Positions 34,833-46,818 of a stretch of DNA of 64,000 nt are shown one piece after another. The position numbers were made by a program, and so were the translations under genes. The notes beneath the pieces are model-generated. The model worked only from the letters and a program-made list of their open reading frames with translations, searched no databases and was not told where the DNA came from. The stretch is from Petrolisthes cinctipes (lineage: Eukaryota; Arthropoda; Malacostraca; Decapoda; Porcellanidae). Location: the NCBI GenBank assembly GCA_033782935.1, contig JAWQEG010000082.1, forward strand, positions 1,116,001 through 1,180,000. The letters run 5' to 3'. Numbering within the stretch: the first letter of the stretch is position 1; each line of letters opens with the position of its first letter.

Positions 34833-37800
34833 TTAGCCTATATTTTGAAAATATTCTAGCACTGAGTAGGCATTTACAGATTGCTTCTGGGACCCCAAAA
34901 TATTGAATTTTCGGGTGTTTTGAGCCTGAATTTGAGATATAAACGGGTACTGAAGATGCATACATATATCGACTTTTGTGCACCTAAAAGATCGATTTTC
35001 AGTATGTTTTGAGCATGTATTTTGAAAATACTCTAACACGGAGTAGGCATGTACAGATCGCGTCTGGGACCCCTAAATATCGAATTTTCGGGTGTTTTGG
35101 GACTGAATTTGAGATATCGACTTTTTGGCACCTAAAAGATCGATTTTTAGCATGTTTTTAGCCTATATTTTGAAAATATTCTAGCACTGAGTAGGCATGT
35201 ACAGATTGCTTCTGGGACCCCAAAATATTGAATTTTCGGGTGTTTTGAGCCTGAATTTGAGATATAAACGGGTACAGAAGATACATGCACATATTGACTT
35301 TGGGCACCAAAAATATCGATTTTCAGCATGTTTTGGGCCTGAGTTTTGAAAATACTCTAACACGGAGTAGGCATGTACAGATCGCTTCTGGGACCCCAAA
35401 ATATCGAATTTTCGGGTGTTTAGGGCCAGAATTTGAGATATAAACGGGTACAGAAGATGCATGCGCATATCGACTTTTGGGCACCTAAAAGATCGATTTT
35501 CAGTATGTTTTTGGCCTGTATTTTGAAAATACTCTAACACGGAGTAGGCATGTACAGATACCTTCTGGGACCTCTAAATATCGAATTTTCGGGTGTTTTG
35601 GGACTGAATTTGAGATATCGATTTTTTGGCACCTAAAATGTCGATTTTTAGCATGTTTTTTGCCTATATTTTGAAAATATTCTAGCACTGTGTAGGCATG
35701 TACAGATTGCTTCTGGGACCCCAAAATATTGAATTTTCGGGTGTTTTGAGCCTGAATTTGAGATATAAACGGGTACAGAAGATGCATGCACATATTGACT
35801 TTGGGCATCTAAAATATCGATTTTCAGCATGTTTTGGGCCTGTATTTTGAAAATACTCTAACACTGAGTAGGCATGTACAGATCGCTTCTGGGACCCCTA
35901 AATATCGAATTTTCGGGTGTTTTGGGACTGAATTTGAGATATCGACTTTTTGGCACCTAAAAGATCGATTTTTAGCATGTTTTTAGCCTATATTTTAAAA
36001 ATATTCTAGCACTGAGTAGGCATGTACAGATTAATTCTGGGACCCCAAAATATTGAATTTTCGGGTGTTTTGAGCCTGAATTTGAGATATAACGGGTACA
36101 GATGATACATGCACATATTGACTTTGGGCACCAAAAATATCGATTTTCAGCATGTTTTGGGCCTGAATTTTGAAAATACTCTAACACGGAGTAGGCATGT
36201 ACAGATCGCTTCTGGGACCCCAAAATATCGAATTTTCGGGTGTTTAGGGCCAGAATTTGAGATATAAACGGGTACAGAAGATGCATGCACATATCGACTT
36301 TTGGGCACCTAAAAGATCGATTTTCAGTATGTTTTTGGCCTGTATTTTGAAAATACTCTAACACGGAGTAAGCATGTACAGATATCTTCTGGGACCTCTA
36401 AATATCGAATTTTCGGGTGTTTTGGGACTGAATTTGAGATATCGATTTTTTGGCACCTAAAATGTCGATTTTTAGCATGTTTTTAGCCTATATTTTGAAA
36501 ATATTCTAGCACTGTGTAGGCATGTACAGATTGCTTCTGGGACCCCAAAATATTGAATTTTCGGGTGTTTTGAGCCTGAATTTGAGATATAAACGGGTAC
36601 AGAAGATAAATGCACATATTGACTTTGGGCATCTAAAATATCGATTTTCAGCATGTTTTGGGCCTGTATTTTGAAAATACTCTAACACTGAGTAGGCATG
36701 TACAGATTGCTTCTGGGACCCCAAAATATTGAATTTTTGGGTGTTTTGAGCCTGAATTTGAGATATAAACGGGTACTGAAGATGCATGCACATATCGACT
36801 TTTGTGCACCTAAAAGATCGATTTTCAGTATGTTTTGAGCATGTATTTTGAAAATACTCTAACACGGAGTAGGCATGTACAGATCGCTTCTGGGACCCCT
36901 AAATATCGAATTTTCGGGTGTTTTGGGACTGAATTTGAGATATCGACTTTTTGGCACCTAAAAGATCGATTTTTAGCATGTTTTTAGCCTATATTTTGAA
37001 AATATTCTAGCACTGAGTAGGCATGTACAGATTGCTTCTGGGACCCCAAAATATTGAATTTTCGGGTGTTTTGAGCCTGAATTTGAGATATAAACGGGTA
37101 CAGAAGATACATGCACATATTGACCTTGGGCATCTAAAATATCGATTTTCAGCATGTTTTGGGCCTGTATTTTGAAAATACTCTAACACGGAGTAGGCAT
37201 GTACAGATCGCTTCTGGGACCCCAAAATATCGAATTTTCGGGTGTTTAGGGCCAGAATTTGAGATATAAACGGGTACAGAAGATGCATGCACATATCGAC
37301 TTTTGGGCACCTAAAAGATCGATTTTCAGTATGTTTTTGGCCTGTATTTTTAAAATACTCTATCACGGAGTAGGCATGTACAGATACCTTCTGGGACCTC
37401 TAAATATCGAATTTTCGGGTGTTTTGGGACTGAATTTGAGATATTGATTTTATGGCACCTAAAATGTCGATTTTTAGCATGTTTTTAGCCTATATTTTGA
37501 AAATATTCTAGCACTGTGTAGGCATGTACAGATTGCTTCTGGGACCCCAAAATATTGAATTTTCGGGTGTTTTGAGCCTGAATTTGAGATATAAACGGGT
37601 ACAGAAGATACATGCACATATTGACTTTGGGCATCTAAAATATCGATTTTCAGAATGTTTTGTGCCTGTATTTTGAAAATACTCTAACACTGAGTAGGCA
37701 TGTACAGATTGCTTCTGGGACCCCAAAATATTGAATTTTCGGGTGTTTTGAGCCTGAATTTGAGATATAAACGGGTACTGAAGATGCATACACATATCGA

Positions 37801-38977
37801 CTTTTGTGCACCTAAAAGATCGATTTTCAGTATGTTTTGAGCATGTATTTTGAAAATACTCTAACACGGAGTAGGCATGTACAGATCGCTTCTGGGACCC
37901 CTAAATATCGAATTTTCGGGTGTTTTGGGACTGAATTTGAGATATCGACTTTTTGGCACCTAAAAGATCGATTTTTAGCATGTTTTTAGCCTATATTTTG
38001 AAAATATTCTAGCACTGACTAGGCATGTACAGATTGCTTCTGGGACCCCAAAATATTGAATTTTCGGGTGTTTTGAGCCTGAATTTGAGATATAAACGGG
38101 TACAGAAGATACATGCACATATTGACTTTGGGCACCAAAAATATCGATTTTCAGCATGTTTTGGGCCTGAATTTTGAAAATACTCTAACACGGAGTAGGC
38201 ATGTACAGATCGCTTCTGGAACCCCAAAATATCGAATTTTCGGGTGTTTAGGGCCAGAATTTGAGATAAAACGGGTACAGAAGATGCATGCATATATCGA
38301 CTTTTGGGCATCTAAAAGATCGATTTTCAGTATGTTTTTGGCCTGTATTTTGAAAATACTCTAACACGGAGTAGGCATGTACAGATACCTTCTGGGACCT
38401 CTAAATATCGAATTTTCGGGTGTTTTGGGACTGAATTTGAGATATCGATTTTTTTACACCTAAAATGTCGATTTTTAGCATGTTTTTAGCCTATATTTTG
38501 AAAATATTCTAGCACTGTGTAGGCATGTACAGATTGCTTCTGGGACCCCAAAATATTGAATTTTCGGGTGTTTTGAGCCTGAATTTGAGATATAAACGGG
38601 TACAGAAAATACATGCACATATTGACTTTGGGCATCTAAAATATCGATTTTCAGCATGTTTTGGGCCTGTATTTTGAAAATACTCTAACACTGAGTAGGC
38701 ATGTACAGATTGCTTCTGGGACCCCAAAATATCGAATTTTCGGGTGTTTAGGGCCAGAATTTGAGATATAAACGGGTACAGAAGATGCATGCACATATCG
38801 ACTTTTGGGAACCTAAAAGATCGATTTTCAGTATGTTTTTGGCCTGTATTTTGAAAATACTCTAACACGGAGTAGGCATGTACAGATCGCTTCTGGGACC
38901 CCTAAATATCGAATTTTCGGGTGTTTTGGGACTGAATTTGAGATATCGACTTTTTGGCACCTAAAAGATCGATTTTC
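34833..38977 (-). repeat. Segmental duplication D2, copy 2 (about 4,145 bp)
   Basis: It is adjacent to copy 1 and shares its rare variants, but contains only one 825-bp unit (B starts 35329, 35830, 36153). Further shared markers are gaccttgggcatc, gattttatggcacc, gtatttttaaaatac and gagataaaacggg. Similarity to copy 1 weakens near 38.7 kb, where an A1 in copy 1 corresponds to an A2 here. The right boundary is approximate. Confidence 0.86.
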
Positions 38978-41274
38978 AGCATGTTTTTAGCCTATATTTT
39001 GAAAATATTCTAGCACTGAGTAGGCATGTACAGATTGCTTCTGGGACCCCAAAATATTGAATTTTCGGATGTTTTGAGCCTGAATTTGAGATATAAACGG
39101 GTACAGAAGATACATGCACATATTGACTTTGGGCATCTAAAATATCGATTTTAAGAATGTTTTGGGCCTGTATTTTGAAAATACTCTAACAGTGAGTAGG
39201 CATGTACAGATTGCTTCTGGGACCTCTAAATATCGAATTTTCGGGTGTTTTGGGACTGAATTTGAGATATCGACATTTTGGCACCTAAAAGATCGATTTT
39301 TAGCATGTTTTTAGCCTATATTTTGAAAATATTCTAGCACTGAGTAGGCATGTACAGATTGCTTCTGGGACCCCAAAATATTGAATTTTCGGATGTTTTG
39401 AGCCTGAATTTGAGATATAAACGGGTACAGAAGATACATGCACATATTGACTTTGGGCATCTAAAATATCGATTTTCAGCATGTTTTAAGCCTGTATTTT
39501 GAAAATACTCTAACAGTGAGTAGGCATGTACAGATTGCTTCTGGGACCTCTAAATATCGAATTTTCGGGTGTTTTGGGACTGAATTTGAGATATCGACTT
39601 TTTGGCACCTAAAAGATCGATTTTTAACATGTTTTTAGCGTATATTTTGAAAATATTCTAGCACTGTGTAGGCATGTACAGATTGCTTCTGGGACCCCAA
39701 AATATTGAATTTTCGGGTGTTTTGAGCCTGAATTTGAGATATAAACGGGTACAGAAGATACATGCACATATTGACTTTGGGCACCAAAAATATCGATTTT
39801 CAGCATGTTTTGGGCCTGAATTTTGAAAATGCTCTAACACGGAGTAGGCATGTACAGATCGCTTCTGGGACCCAAAAATATCGAATTTTCGGGTGTTTAG
39901 GGCCAGAATTTGAGATATAAACGGGTACAGAAGATGCATGCACATATCGACTTTTGGGCACCTAAAAGATCGATTTTCAGTATGTTTTTGGCCTGTATTT
40001 TGAAAATACTCTAACACGGAGTAGGCATGTACAGATACCTTCTGGGACCTCTAAATATCGAATTTTCGGGTGTTTTGGGACTGAATTGGAGATATCGATT
40101 TTTTGGCACATAAAATGTCGATTTTTAGCATGTTTTTAGCCTATATTTTGAAAATATTCTAGCACTGTGTAGGCATGTACAGATTGCTTCTGGGACCCCA
40201 AAATATTGAATTTTCGGGTGTTTTGAGCCTGAATTTGAGATATAAACGGATACAGAAAATACATTCACATATTGACTTTGGGCATCTAAAATATCGATTT
40301 TCAGCATGTTTTGGGCCTGTATTTTGAAAATGCTCTAACACGGAGTAGGCATGTACAGATCGCTTCTGGGACCCCAAAATATCGAATTTTCGGGTGTTTA
40401 GGGCCAGAATTTGAGATATAAACGGGTACAGAAGATGCATGCAAATATCGACTTTTGGGCACCTAAAAGATCGATTTTCAGTATGTTTTTGGCCTGTATT
40501 TTGAAAATACTCTAACACAGAGTAGGCATGTACAGATCGCTTCTGGGACCCCTAAATATCGAATTTTCGGGTGTTTTGGGACTGAATTTGAGATATCGAC
40601 TTTTTGGCACCTAAAAGATCGATTTTTAGCATGTTTTTAGCGTATATTTTGAAAATATTCTAGCACTGTGTAGGCATGTACAGATCGCTTCTGGAACCCC
40701 AAAATATCGAATTTTCGGGTGTTTAGGGCCAGAATTTGAGATATAAACGGGTACAGAAGATGCATGCACATATCGACTTTTGGGCACCTAAAAGATCGAT
40801 TTTCAGTATGTTTTGAGCATGTATTTTGAAAATACTCTAACACGGAGTAGGCATGTACAGATCGCTTCAGGGACCCCTAAATATCGAATTTTCGGGTGTT
40901 TTGGGACTGAATTTGAGATATCGACTTTTTGGCACCTAAAAGATCGATTTTTAGCATGTTTTTAGCCTATATTTTGAAAATATTCTAGCACTGTACAGAT
41001 TGCTTCTGGGACCCCAAAATATTGAATTTTCGGGTGTTTTGAGCCTGAATTTGAGATATAAACGGGTACAGAAGATACATGCACATATTGACTTTGGGCA
41101 TCTAAAATATCGATTTTAAGCATGTTTTGGGCCTGTATTTTGAAAATACTCTAACACGGAGTAGGCATGTACAGATACCTTCTGGGACCTCTAAATATCG
41201 AATTTTCGGGTGTTTTGGGACTGAATTTGAGATATCGATTTTTTGGCACCTAAAAGATCGATTTTTAGCATGTT
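38978..41274 (-). repeat. Irregular block with tandem 324-bp dimers
   Basis: B starts near 39158, 39482 and 39806 are 324 bp apart, so two C+B dimers lie in tandem (39159-39806). They share aacagtgagtaggc (39189 and 39513). An A/B hybrid lies near 40637-40843 and a 10-bp-deleted B near 40985. Private changes include agcgtatattttg (about 39638 and 40640) and gaaaatgctctaac (about 39825 and 40327), the latter pair about 502 bp apart. Confidence 0.82.
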
Positions 41275-43456
41275 TTTAGCCTATATTTTGAAAATATTCT
41301 AGCACTGAGTAGGCATGTACAGATTGCTTCTGGGACCCCAAAATATTGAATTTTCGGGTGTTTTGAGCCTGAATTTGAGATATAAACGGGTACAGAAGAT
41401 ACATGCATATATTGACTTTGGGCACCAAAAATATCGATTTTTAGCATGTTTTGGGCCTGAATTTTGAAAATACTCTAACACGGAGTAGGCATGTACAGAT
41501 CGCTTCTGGGACCCCAAAATATCGAATTTTCGGGTGTTTAGGGCCAGAATTTGAGATATAAACGGGTACAGAAGATGCATGCACATATCGACTTTTGGGC
41601 ACCTAAAAGATCGATTTTCAGTATGTTTTTGGCCTGTATTTTGAAAATACTCTAACACAGAGTAGGCATGTACAGATACCTTCTGGGACCTATAAATATC
41701 GAATTTTCGGGTGTTTTGGGACTGAATTTGAGATATCGATTTTTTGGCACCTAAAATTTCGATTTTTAGCATGTTTTTAGCCTATATTTTGAAAATATTC
41801 TAGCACTGAGTAGGCATGTACAGATTGTTTCTAGGACCCCAAAATATTGAATTTTCAGGAGTTTTGAGCCTGAATTTGAGATATAAACGGGTACAGAAGA
41901 TACATGCACATATTGACTTTGGGCATCTAAAATATCGATTTTCAGCATGTTTTGGGCCTGTATTTTGAAAATACTCTAACACGGAGTAGGCATGTACAGA
42001 TTGCTTCTGGGACCCCAAAATATCGAATTTTCGGGTGTTTAGGGCCAGAATTTGAGATATAAACGGGTACAGAAGATGCATGCACATATCGACTTTTGGG
42101 CACCTAAATGATCGATTTTCAGTATGTTTTTGGCCTGTTTTTTTAAAATACTCTAACACGGAGTAGGCATGTACAGATCGCTTCTGGGACCCCAAAATAT
42201 CGAATTTACGGGTGTTTTGGGCCAGAATTTGAGATATAAACGGGTACAGAAGATGCATGCACATATCGACTTTTGGGCTCCTAAAAGATCGATTTTCAGT
42301 ATGTTTTTGGCTTGAATTTTGAAAATACTCTAACACGGAGTAGGCATGTACAGATACCTTCTGGGACCTCTAAATATCGAATTTTCGGGTGTTTTGGGAC
42401 TGAATTTGAGATATCGACTTTTTGGCACCTAAAAGATCGATTTTTAGCATGTTTTTAGCCTATATTTTGAAAATATTCTAGCACTGAGTAGGCATGTACA
42501 GATTGCTTCTGGGACCCCAAAATATTGAATTTTCGGATGTTTTGAGCCTGAATTTGAGATATAAACGTGTACAGAAGATACATGCACATATTGACTTTGG
42601 GCACCAAAAATATCGATTTTCAGCATGTTTTGGGCCTGAATTTTGAAAATACTCTAACACTGAGTAGGCATGTACAGATCGCTTCTGGGACCCCAAAATA
42701 TCGAATTTTCGGGTGTTTAAGGCCAGAATTTGAGATATAAACGGGTACAGAAGATACATGCACATATCGACTTTTGGGCACCTAAAAGATCGATTTTCAG
42801 TATGTTTTTGGCCTGTATTTTGAAAATACTCTAACACGGAGTAGGCATGTACAGATACCATCTGGGACCTCTAAATATCGAATTTTCGAGTGTTTTGGGA
42901 CTGAATTTGAGATATCGATTTTTTGGCACCTAAAATGTCGATTTTTAGCATGTTTTTAGCCTATATTTTGAAAATATTCTAGCACTATGTAGGCATGTAC
43001 AGATTGCTTCTGGGACCCCAAAATATTGAATTTTCGGGTGTTTTGAGCCTGAATTTGAGATATAAACGGGTACAGATGATACATTCACATATTGACTTTG
43101 GGCATCTAAAATATCGATTTTCAGCATATTTTGGGCCTGTATTTTGAAAATACTCTAAACCTGAGTAGGCATGTACAGATTGCTTCTGGGACCCCAAAAT
43201 ATTGAATTTTCGGGTGTTTTGAGCCTGAATATGAGATATAAACGGGTTCTGAAGATGCATGCACATATCGACTTTTGTGCACCTAAAAGATCGATTTTCA
43301 GTATGTTTTGAGCATGTATTTTGAAAATACTCTAACACGGAGTAGGCATGTACAGATCGCTTCTGGGACCCCTAAATATCGAATTTTCGGGTGTTTTGGG
43401 ACTGAATTTGAGATATCGACATTTTGGCACCTAAAAGATCGATTTTTAGCATGTTT
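41275..43456 (-). repeat. Segmental duplication D3, copy 1 (2,182 bp)
   Basis: It matches the next 2,182 bp almost base for base. Markers at a constant offset of 2,182 are cctataaatatcg (about 41689 and 43871), attttcaggagttttg (about 41852 and 44034), cctaaatgatcg (about 42103 and 44285), gggctcctaaaag (about 42276 and 44458), aaacctgagtagg (43157 and 45339) and gcatgttttttagcc (43449 and 45631). The length equals one A-A-B-C tetramer (678) plus three trimers (1,503) plus one inserted T. Confidence 0.92.
41949..42302 (-). repeat. Tandem A-A pair (tetrameric A-A-B-C unit)
   Basis: Two A monomers of 177 bp (reverse strand, 42302-42126 and 42125-41949) precede the B starting at 41948, giving a 678-bp A-A-B-C unit. 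The same pair appears in D3 copy 2 and in the third partial copy. It creates the longest open frame of the window (178 codons, for example 41800-42336), because both A monomers are 3n bases long. This is a by-product of the duplication and not a gene. Confidence 0.88.
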
Positions 43457-45638
43457 TTTAGCCTATATTTTGAAAATATTCTAGCACTGAGTAGGCATGT
43501 ACAGATTGCTTCTGGGACCCCAAAATATTGAATTTTCGGGTGTTTTGAGCCTGAATTTGAGATATAAACGGGTACAGAAGATACATGCATATATTGACTT
43601 TGGGCACCAAAAATATCGATTTTTAGCATGTTTTGGGCCTGAATTTTGAAAATACTCTAACACGGAGTAGGCATGTACAGATCGCTTCTGGGACCCCAAA
43701 ATATCGAATTTTCGGGTGTTTAGGGCCAGAATTTGAGATATAAACGGGTACAGAAGATGCATGCACATATCGACTTTTGGGCACCTAAAAGATCGATTTT
43801 CAGTATGTTTTTGGCCTGTATTTTGAAAATACTCTAACACAGAGTAGGCATGTACAGATACCTTCTGGGACCTATAAATATCGAATTTTCGGGTGTTTTG
43901 GGACTGAATTTGAGATATCGATTTTTTGGCACCTAAAATTTCGATTTTTAGCATGTTTTTAGCCTATATTTTGAAAATATTCTAGCACTGAGTAGGCATG
44001 TACAGATTGCTTCTAGGACCCCAAAATATTGAATTTTCAGGAGTTTTGAGCCTGAATTTGAGATATAAACGGGTACAGAAGATACATGCACATATTGACT
44101 TTGGGCATCTAAAATATCGATTTTCAGCATGTTTTGGGCCTGTATTTTGAAAATACTCTAACACGGAGTAGGCATGTACAGATTGCTTCTGGGACCCCAA
44201 AATATCGAATTTTCGGGTGTTTAGGGCCAGAATTTGAGATATAAACGGGTACAGAAGATGCATGCACATATCGACTTTTGGGCACCTAAATGATCGATTT
44301 TCAGTATGTTTTTGGCCTGTTTTTTGAAAATACTCTAACACGGAGTAGGCATGTACAGATCGCTTCTGGGACCCCAAAATATCGAATTTTCGGGTGTTTT
44401 GGGCCAGAATTTGAGATATAAACGGGTACAGAAGATGCATGCACATATCGACTTTTGGGCTCCTAAAAGATCGATTTTCAGTATGTTTTTGGCTTGAATT
44501 TTGAAAATACTCTAACACGGAGTAGGCATGTACAGATACCTTCTGGGACCTCTAAATATCGAATTTTCGGGTGTTTTGGGACTGAATTTGAGATATCGAC
44601 TTTTTGGCACCTAAAAGATCGATTTTTAGCATGTTTTTAGCCTATATTTTGAAAATATTCTAGCACTGAGTAGGCATGTACAGATTGCTTCTGGGACCCC
44701 AAAATATTGAATTTTCGGATGTTTTGAGCCTGAATTTGAGATATAAACGTGTACAGAAGATACATGCACATATTGACTTTGGGCACCAAAAATATCGATT
44801 TTCAGCATGTTTTGGGCCTGAATTTTGAAAATACTCTAACACTGAGTAGGCATGTACAGATCGCTTCTGGGACCCCAAAATATCGAATTTTCGGGTGTTT
44901 AAGGCCAGAATTTGAGATATAAACGGGTACAGAAGATACATGCACATATCGACTTTTGGGCACCTAAAAGATCGATTTTCAGTATGTTTTTGGCCTGTAT
45001 TTTGAAAATACTCTAACACGGAGTAGGCATGTACAGATACCATCTGGGACCTCTAAATATCGAATTTTCGAGTGTTTTGGGACTGAATTTGAGATATCGA
45101 TTTTTTGGCACCTAAAATGTCGATTTTTAGCATGTTTTTAGCCTATATTTTGAAAATATTCTAGCACTGTGTAGGCATGTACAGATTGCTTCTGGGACCC
45201 CAAAATATTGAATTTTCGGGTGTTTTGAGCCTGAATTTGAGATATAAACGGGTACAGATGATACATTCACATATTGACTTTGGGCATCTAAAATATCGAT
45301 TTTCAGCATATTTTGGGCCTGTATTTTGAAAATACTCTAAACCTGAGTAGGCATGTACAGATTGCTTCTGGGACCCCAAAATATTGAATTTTCGGGTGTT
45401 TTGAGCCTGAATATGAGATATAAACGGGTTCTGAAGATGCATGCACATATCGACTTTTGTGCACCTAAAAGATCGATTTTCAGTATGTTTTGAGCATGTA
45501 TTTTGAAAATACTCTAACACGGAGTAGGCATGTACAGATCGCTTCTGGGACCCCTAAATATCGAATTTTCGGGTGTTTTGGGACTGAATTTGAGATATCG
45601 ACATTTTGGCACCTAAAAGATCGATTTTTAGCATGTTT
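43457..45638 (-). repeat. Segmental duplication D3, copy 2 (2,182 bp)
   Basis: It is adjacent to copy 1 and in the same orientation. Differences I noticed are few: tcgaatttacggg in copy 1 against tcgaattttcggg here, gttttttgaaaatac here against gtttttttaaaatac, and ctatgtaggc in copy 1 against ctgtgtaggc. The low divergence compared with neighbouring trimers points to a recent event. Confidence 0.91.
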
Positions 45639-46818
45639 TTTAGCCTATATTTTGAAAATATTCTAGCACTGAGTAGGCATGTACAGATTGCTTCTGGGAC
45701 CCCAAAATATTGAATTTTCGGGTGTTTTGAGCCTGAATTTGAGATATAAACGGGTACAGAAGATACATGCACATATTGACTTTGGGCACGAAAAATATCG
45801 ATTTTCAGCATGTTTTGGGCCTGAATTTTGAAAATACTCTAACACGGAGTAGGCATGTACAGATCGCTTCTGGGACCCCAAAATATCGAATTTTCGGGTG
45901 TTTTGAGCCTGAATTTGAGATGTAAACGGGTACAGAAGATACATGCACATATTGACTTTGGGCATCTAAAATATCGATTTTTAGCATGTTTTGGGCCTGA
46001 ATTTTGAAAATACTCTAACACGGAGTAGGCATGTACAGATTGCTTCTGGGACCCCAAAATATCGAATTTTCGGGTGTTTAGGGCCAGAATTTGAGATATA
46101 AACGGGTACAGAAGATGCATGCACATATCGACTTTTGGGCACCTAAATGATCGATTTTCAGTATGTTTTTGGCCTGTATTTTGAAAATACTCTAACACGG
46201 AGTAGGCATGTACAGATCGCTTCTGGGACCCCAAAATATCGAATTTTCGGGTGTTTAGGGCCAGAATTTGAGATATAAACGGGTACAGAAGATGCATGCA
46301 CATATCGACTTTTGGGCACCTAAAAGATCGATTTTCAGTATGTTTTTGGCTTGAATTTTGAAAATACTCTAACACTGAGTAGGCATGTACAGATACCTTC
46401 TGGGACCTCTAAATATCGAATTTTCGGGTGTTTTGGGACTGAATTTGAGATATCGACTTTTTGGCACCTAAAAGATCGATTTTTAGCATGTTTTTAGCCT
46501 ATATTTTGAAAATATTCTAGCACTGAGTAGGCATGTACAGATTGCTTCTGGGACCCCAAAATATTGAATTTTCGGGTGTTTTGAGCCTGAATTTGAGATA
46601 TAAACGGGTACTGAAGATGCATGCACATATCGACTTTTGTGCACCTAAAAGATCGATTTTCAGTATGTTTTGAGCATGTATTTTGAAAATACTCTAACAC
46701 GGAGTAGGCATGTACAGATCGCTTCTGGGACCCCTAAATATTAAATTTTCGGGTGTTTTGGGACTGAATTTGAGATATCGACTTTTTGGCACCTAAAAGA
46801 TCGATTTTTAGCATGTTT
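45639..46818 (-). repeat. Third, shortened D3 copy (about 1,180 bp)
   Basis: The six-T marker gcatgttttttagcc recurs at 46811, 1,180 bp after 45631. That is 2,182 minus 1,002, one hexamer less. The A-A-B arrangement is retained near 45839-46375 (cctaaatgatcg near 46142). A B/C hybrid region near 45900 (gatgtaaacggg, ggcacgaaaaat) replaces part of the unit. Confidence 0.83.

Noticed and set aside
41800..42336. Longest open frame (178 codons, minus strand) as a protein gene
   Set aside because: It is an A-A-B stretch of the satellite. Equivalent frames occur in every HOR, with no start context, domain, intron signal or conserved protein character.
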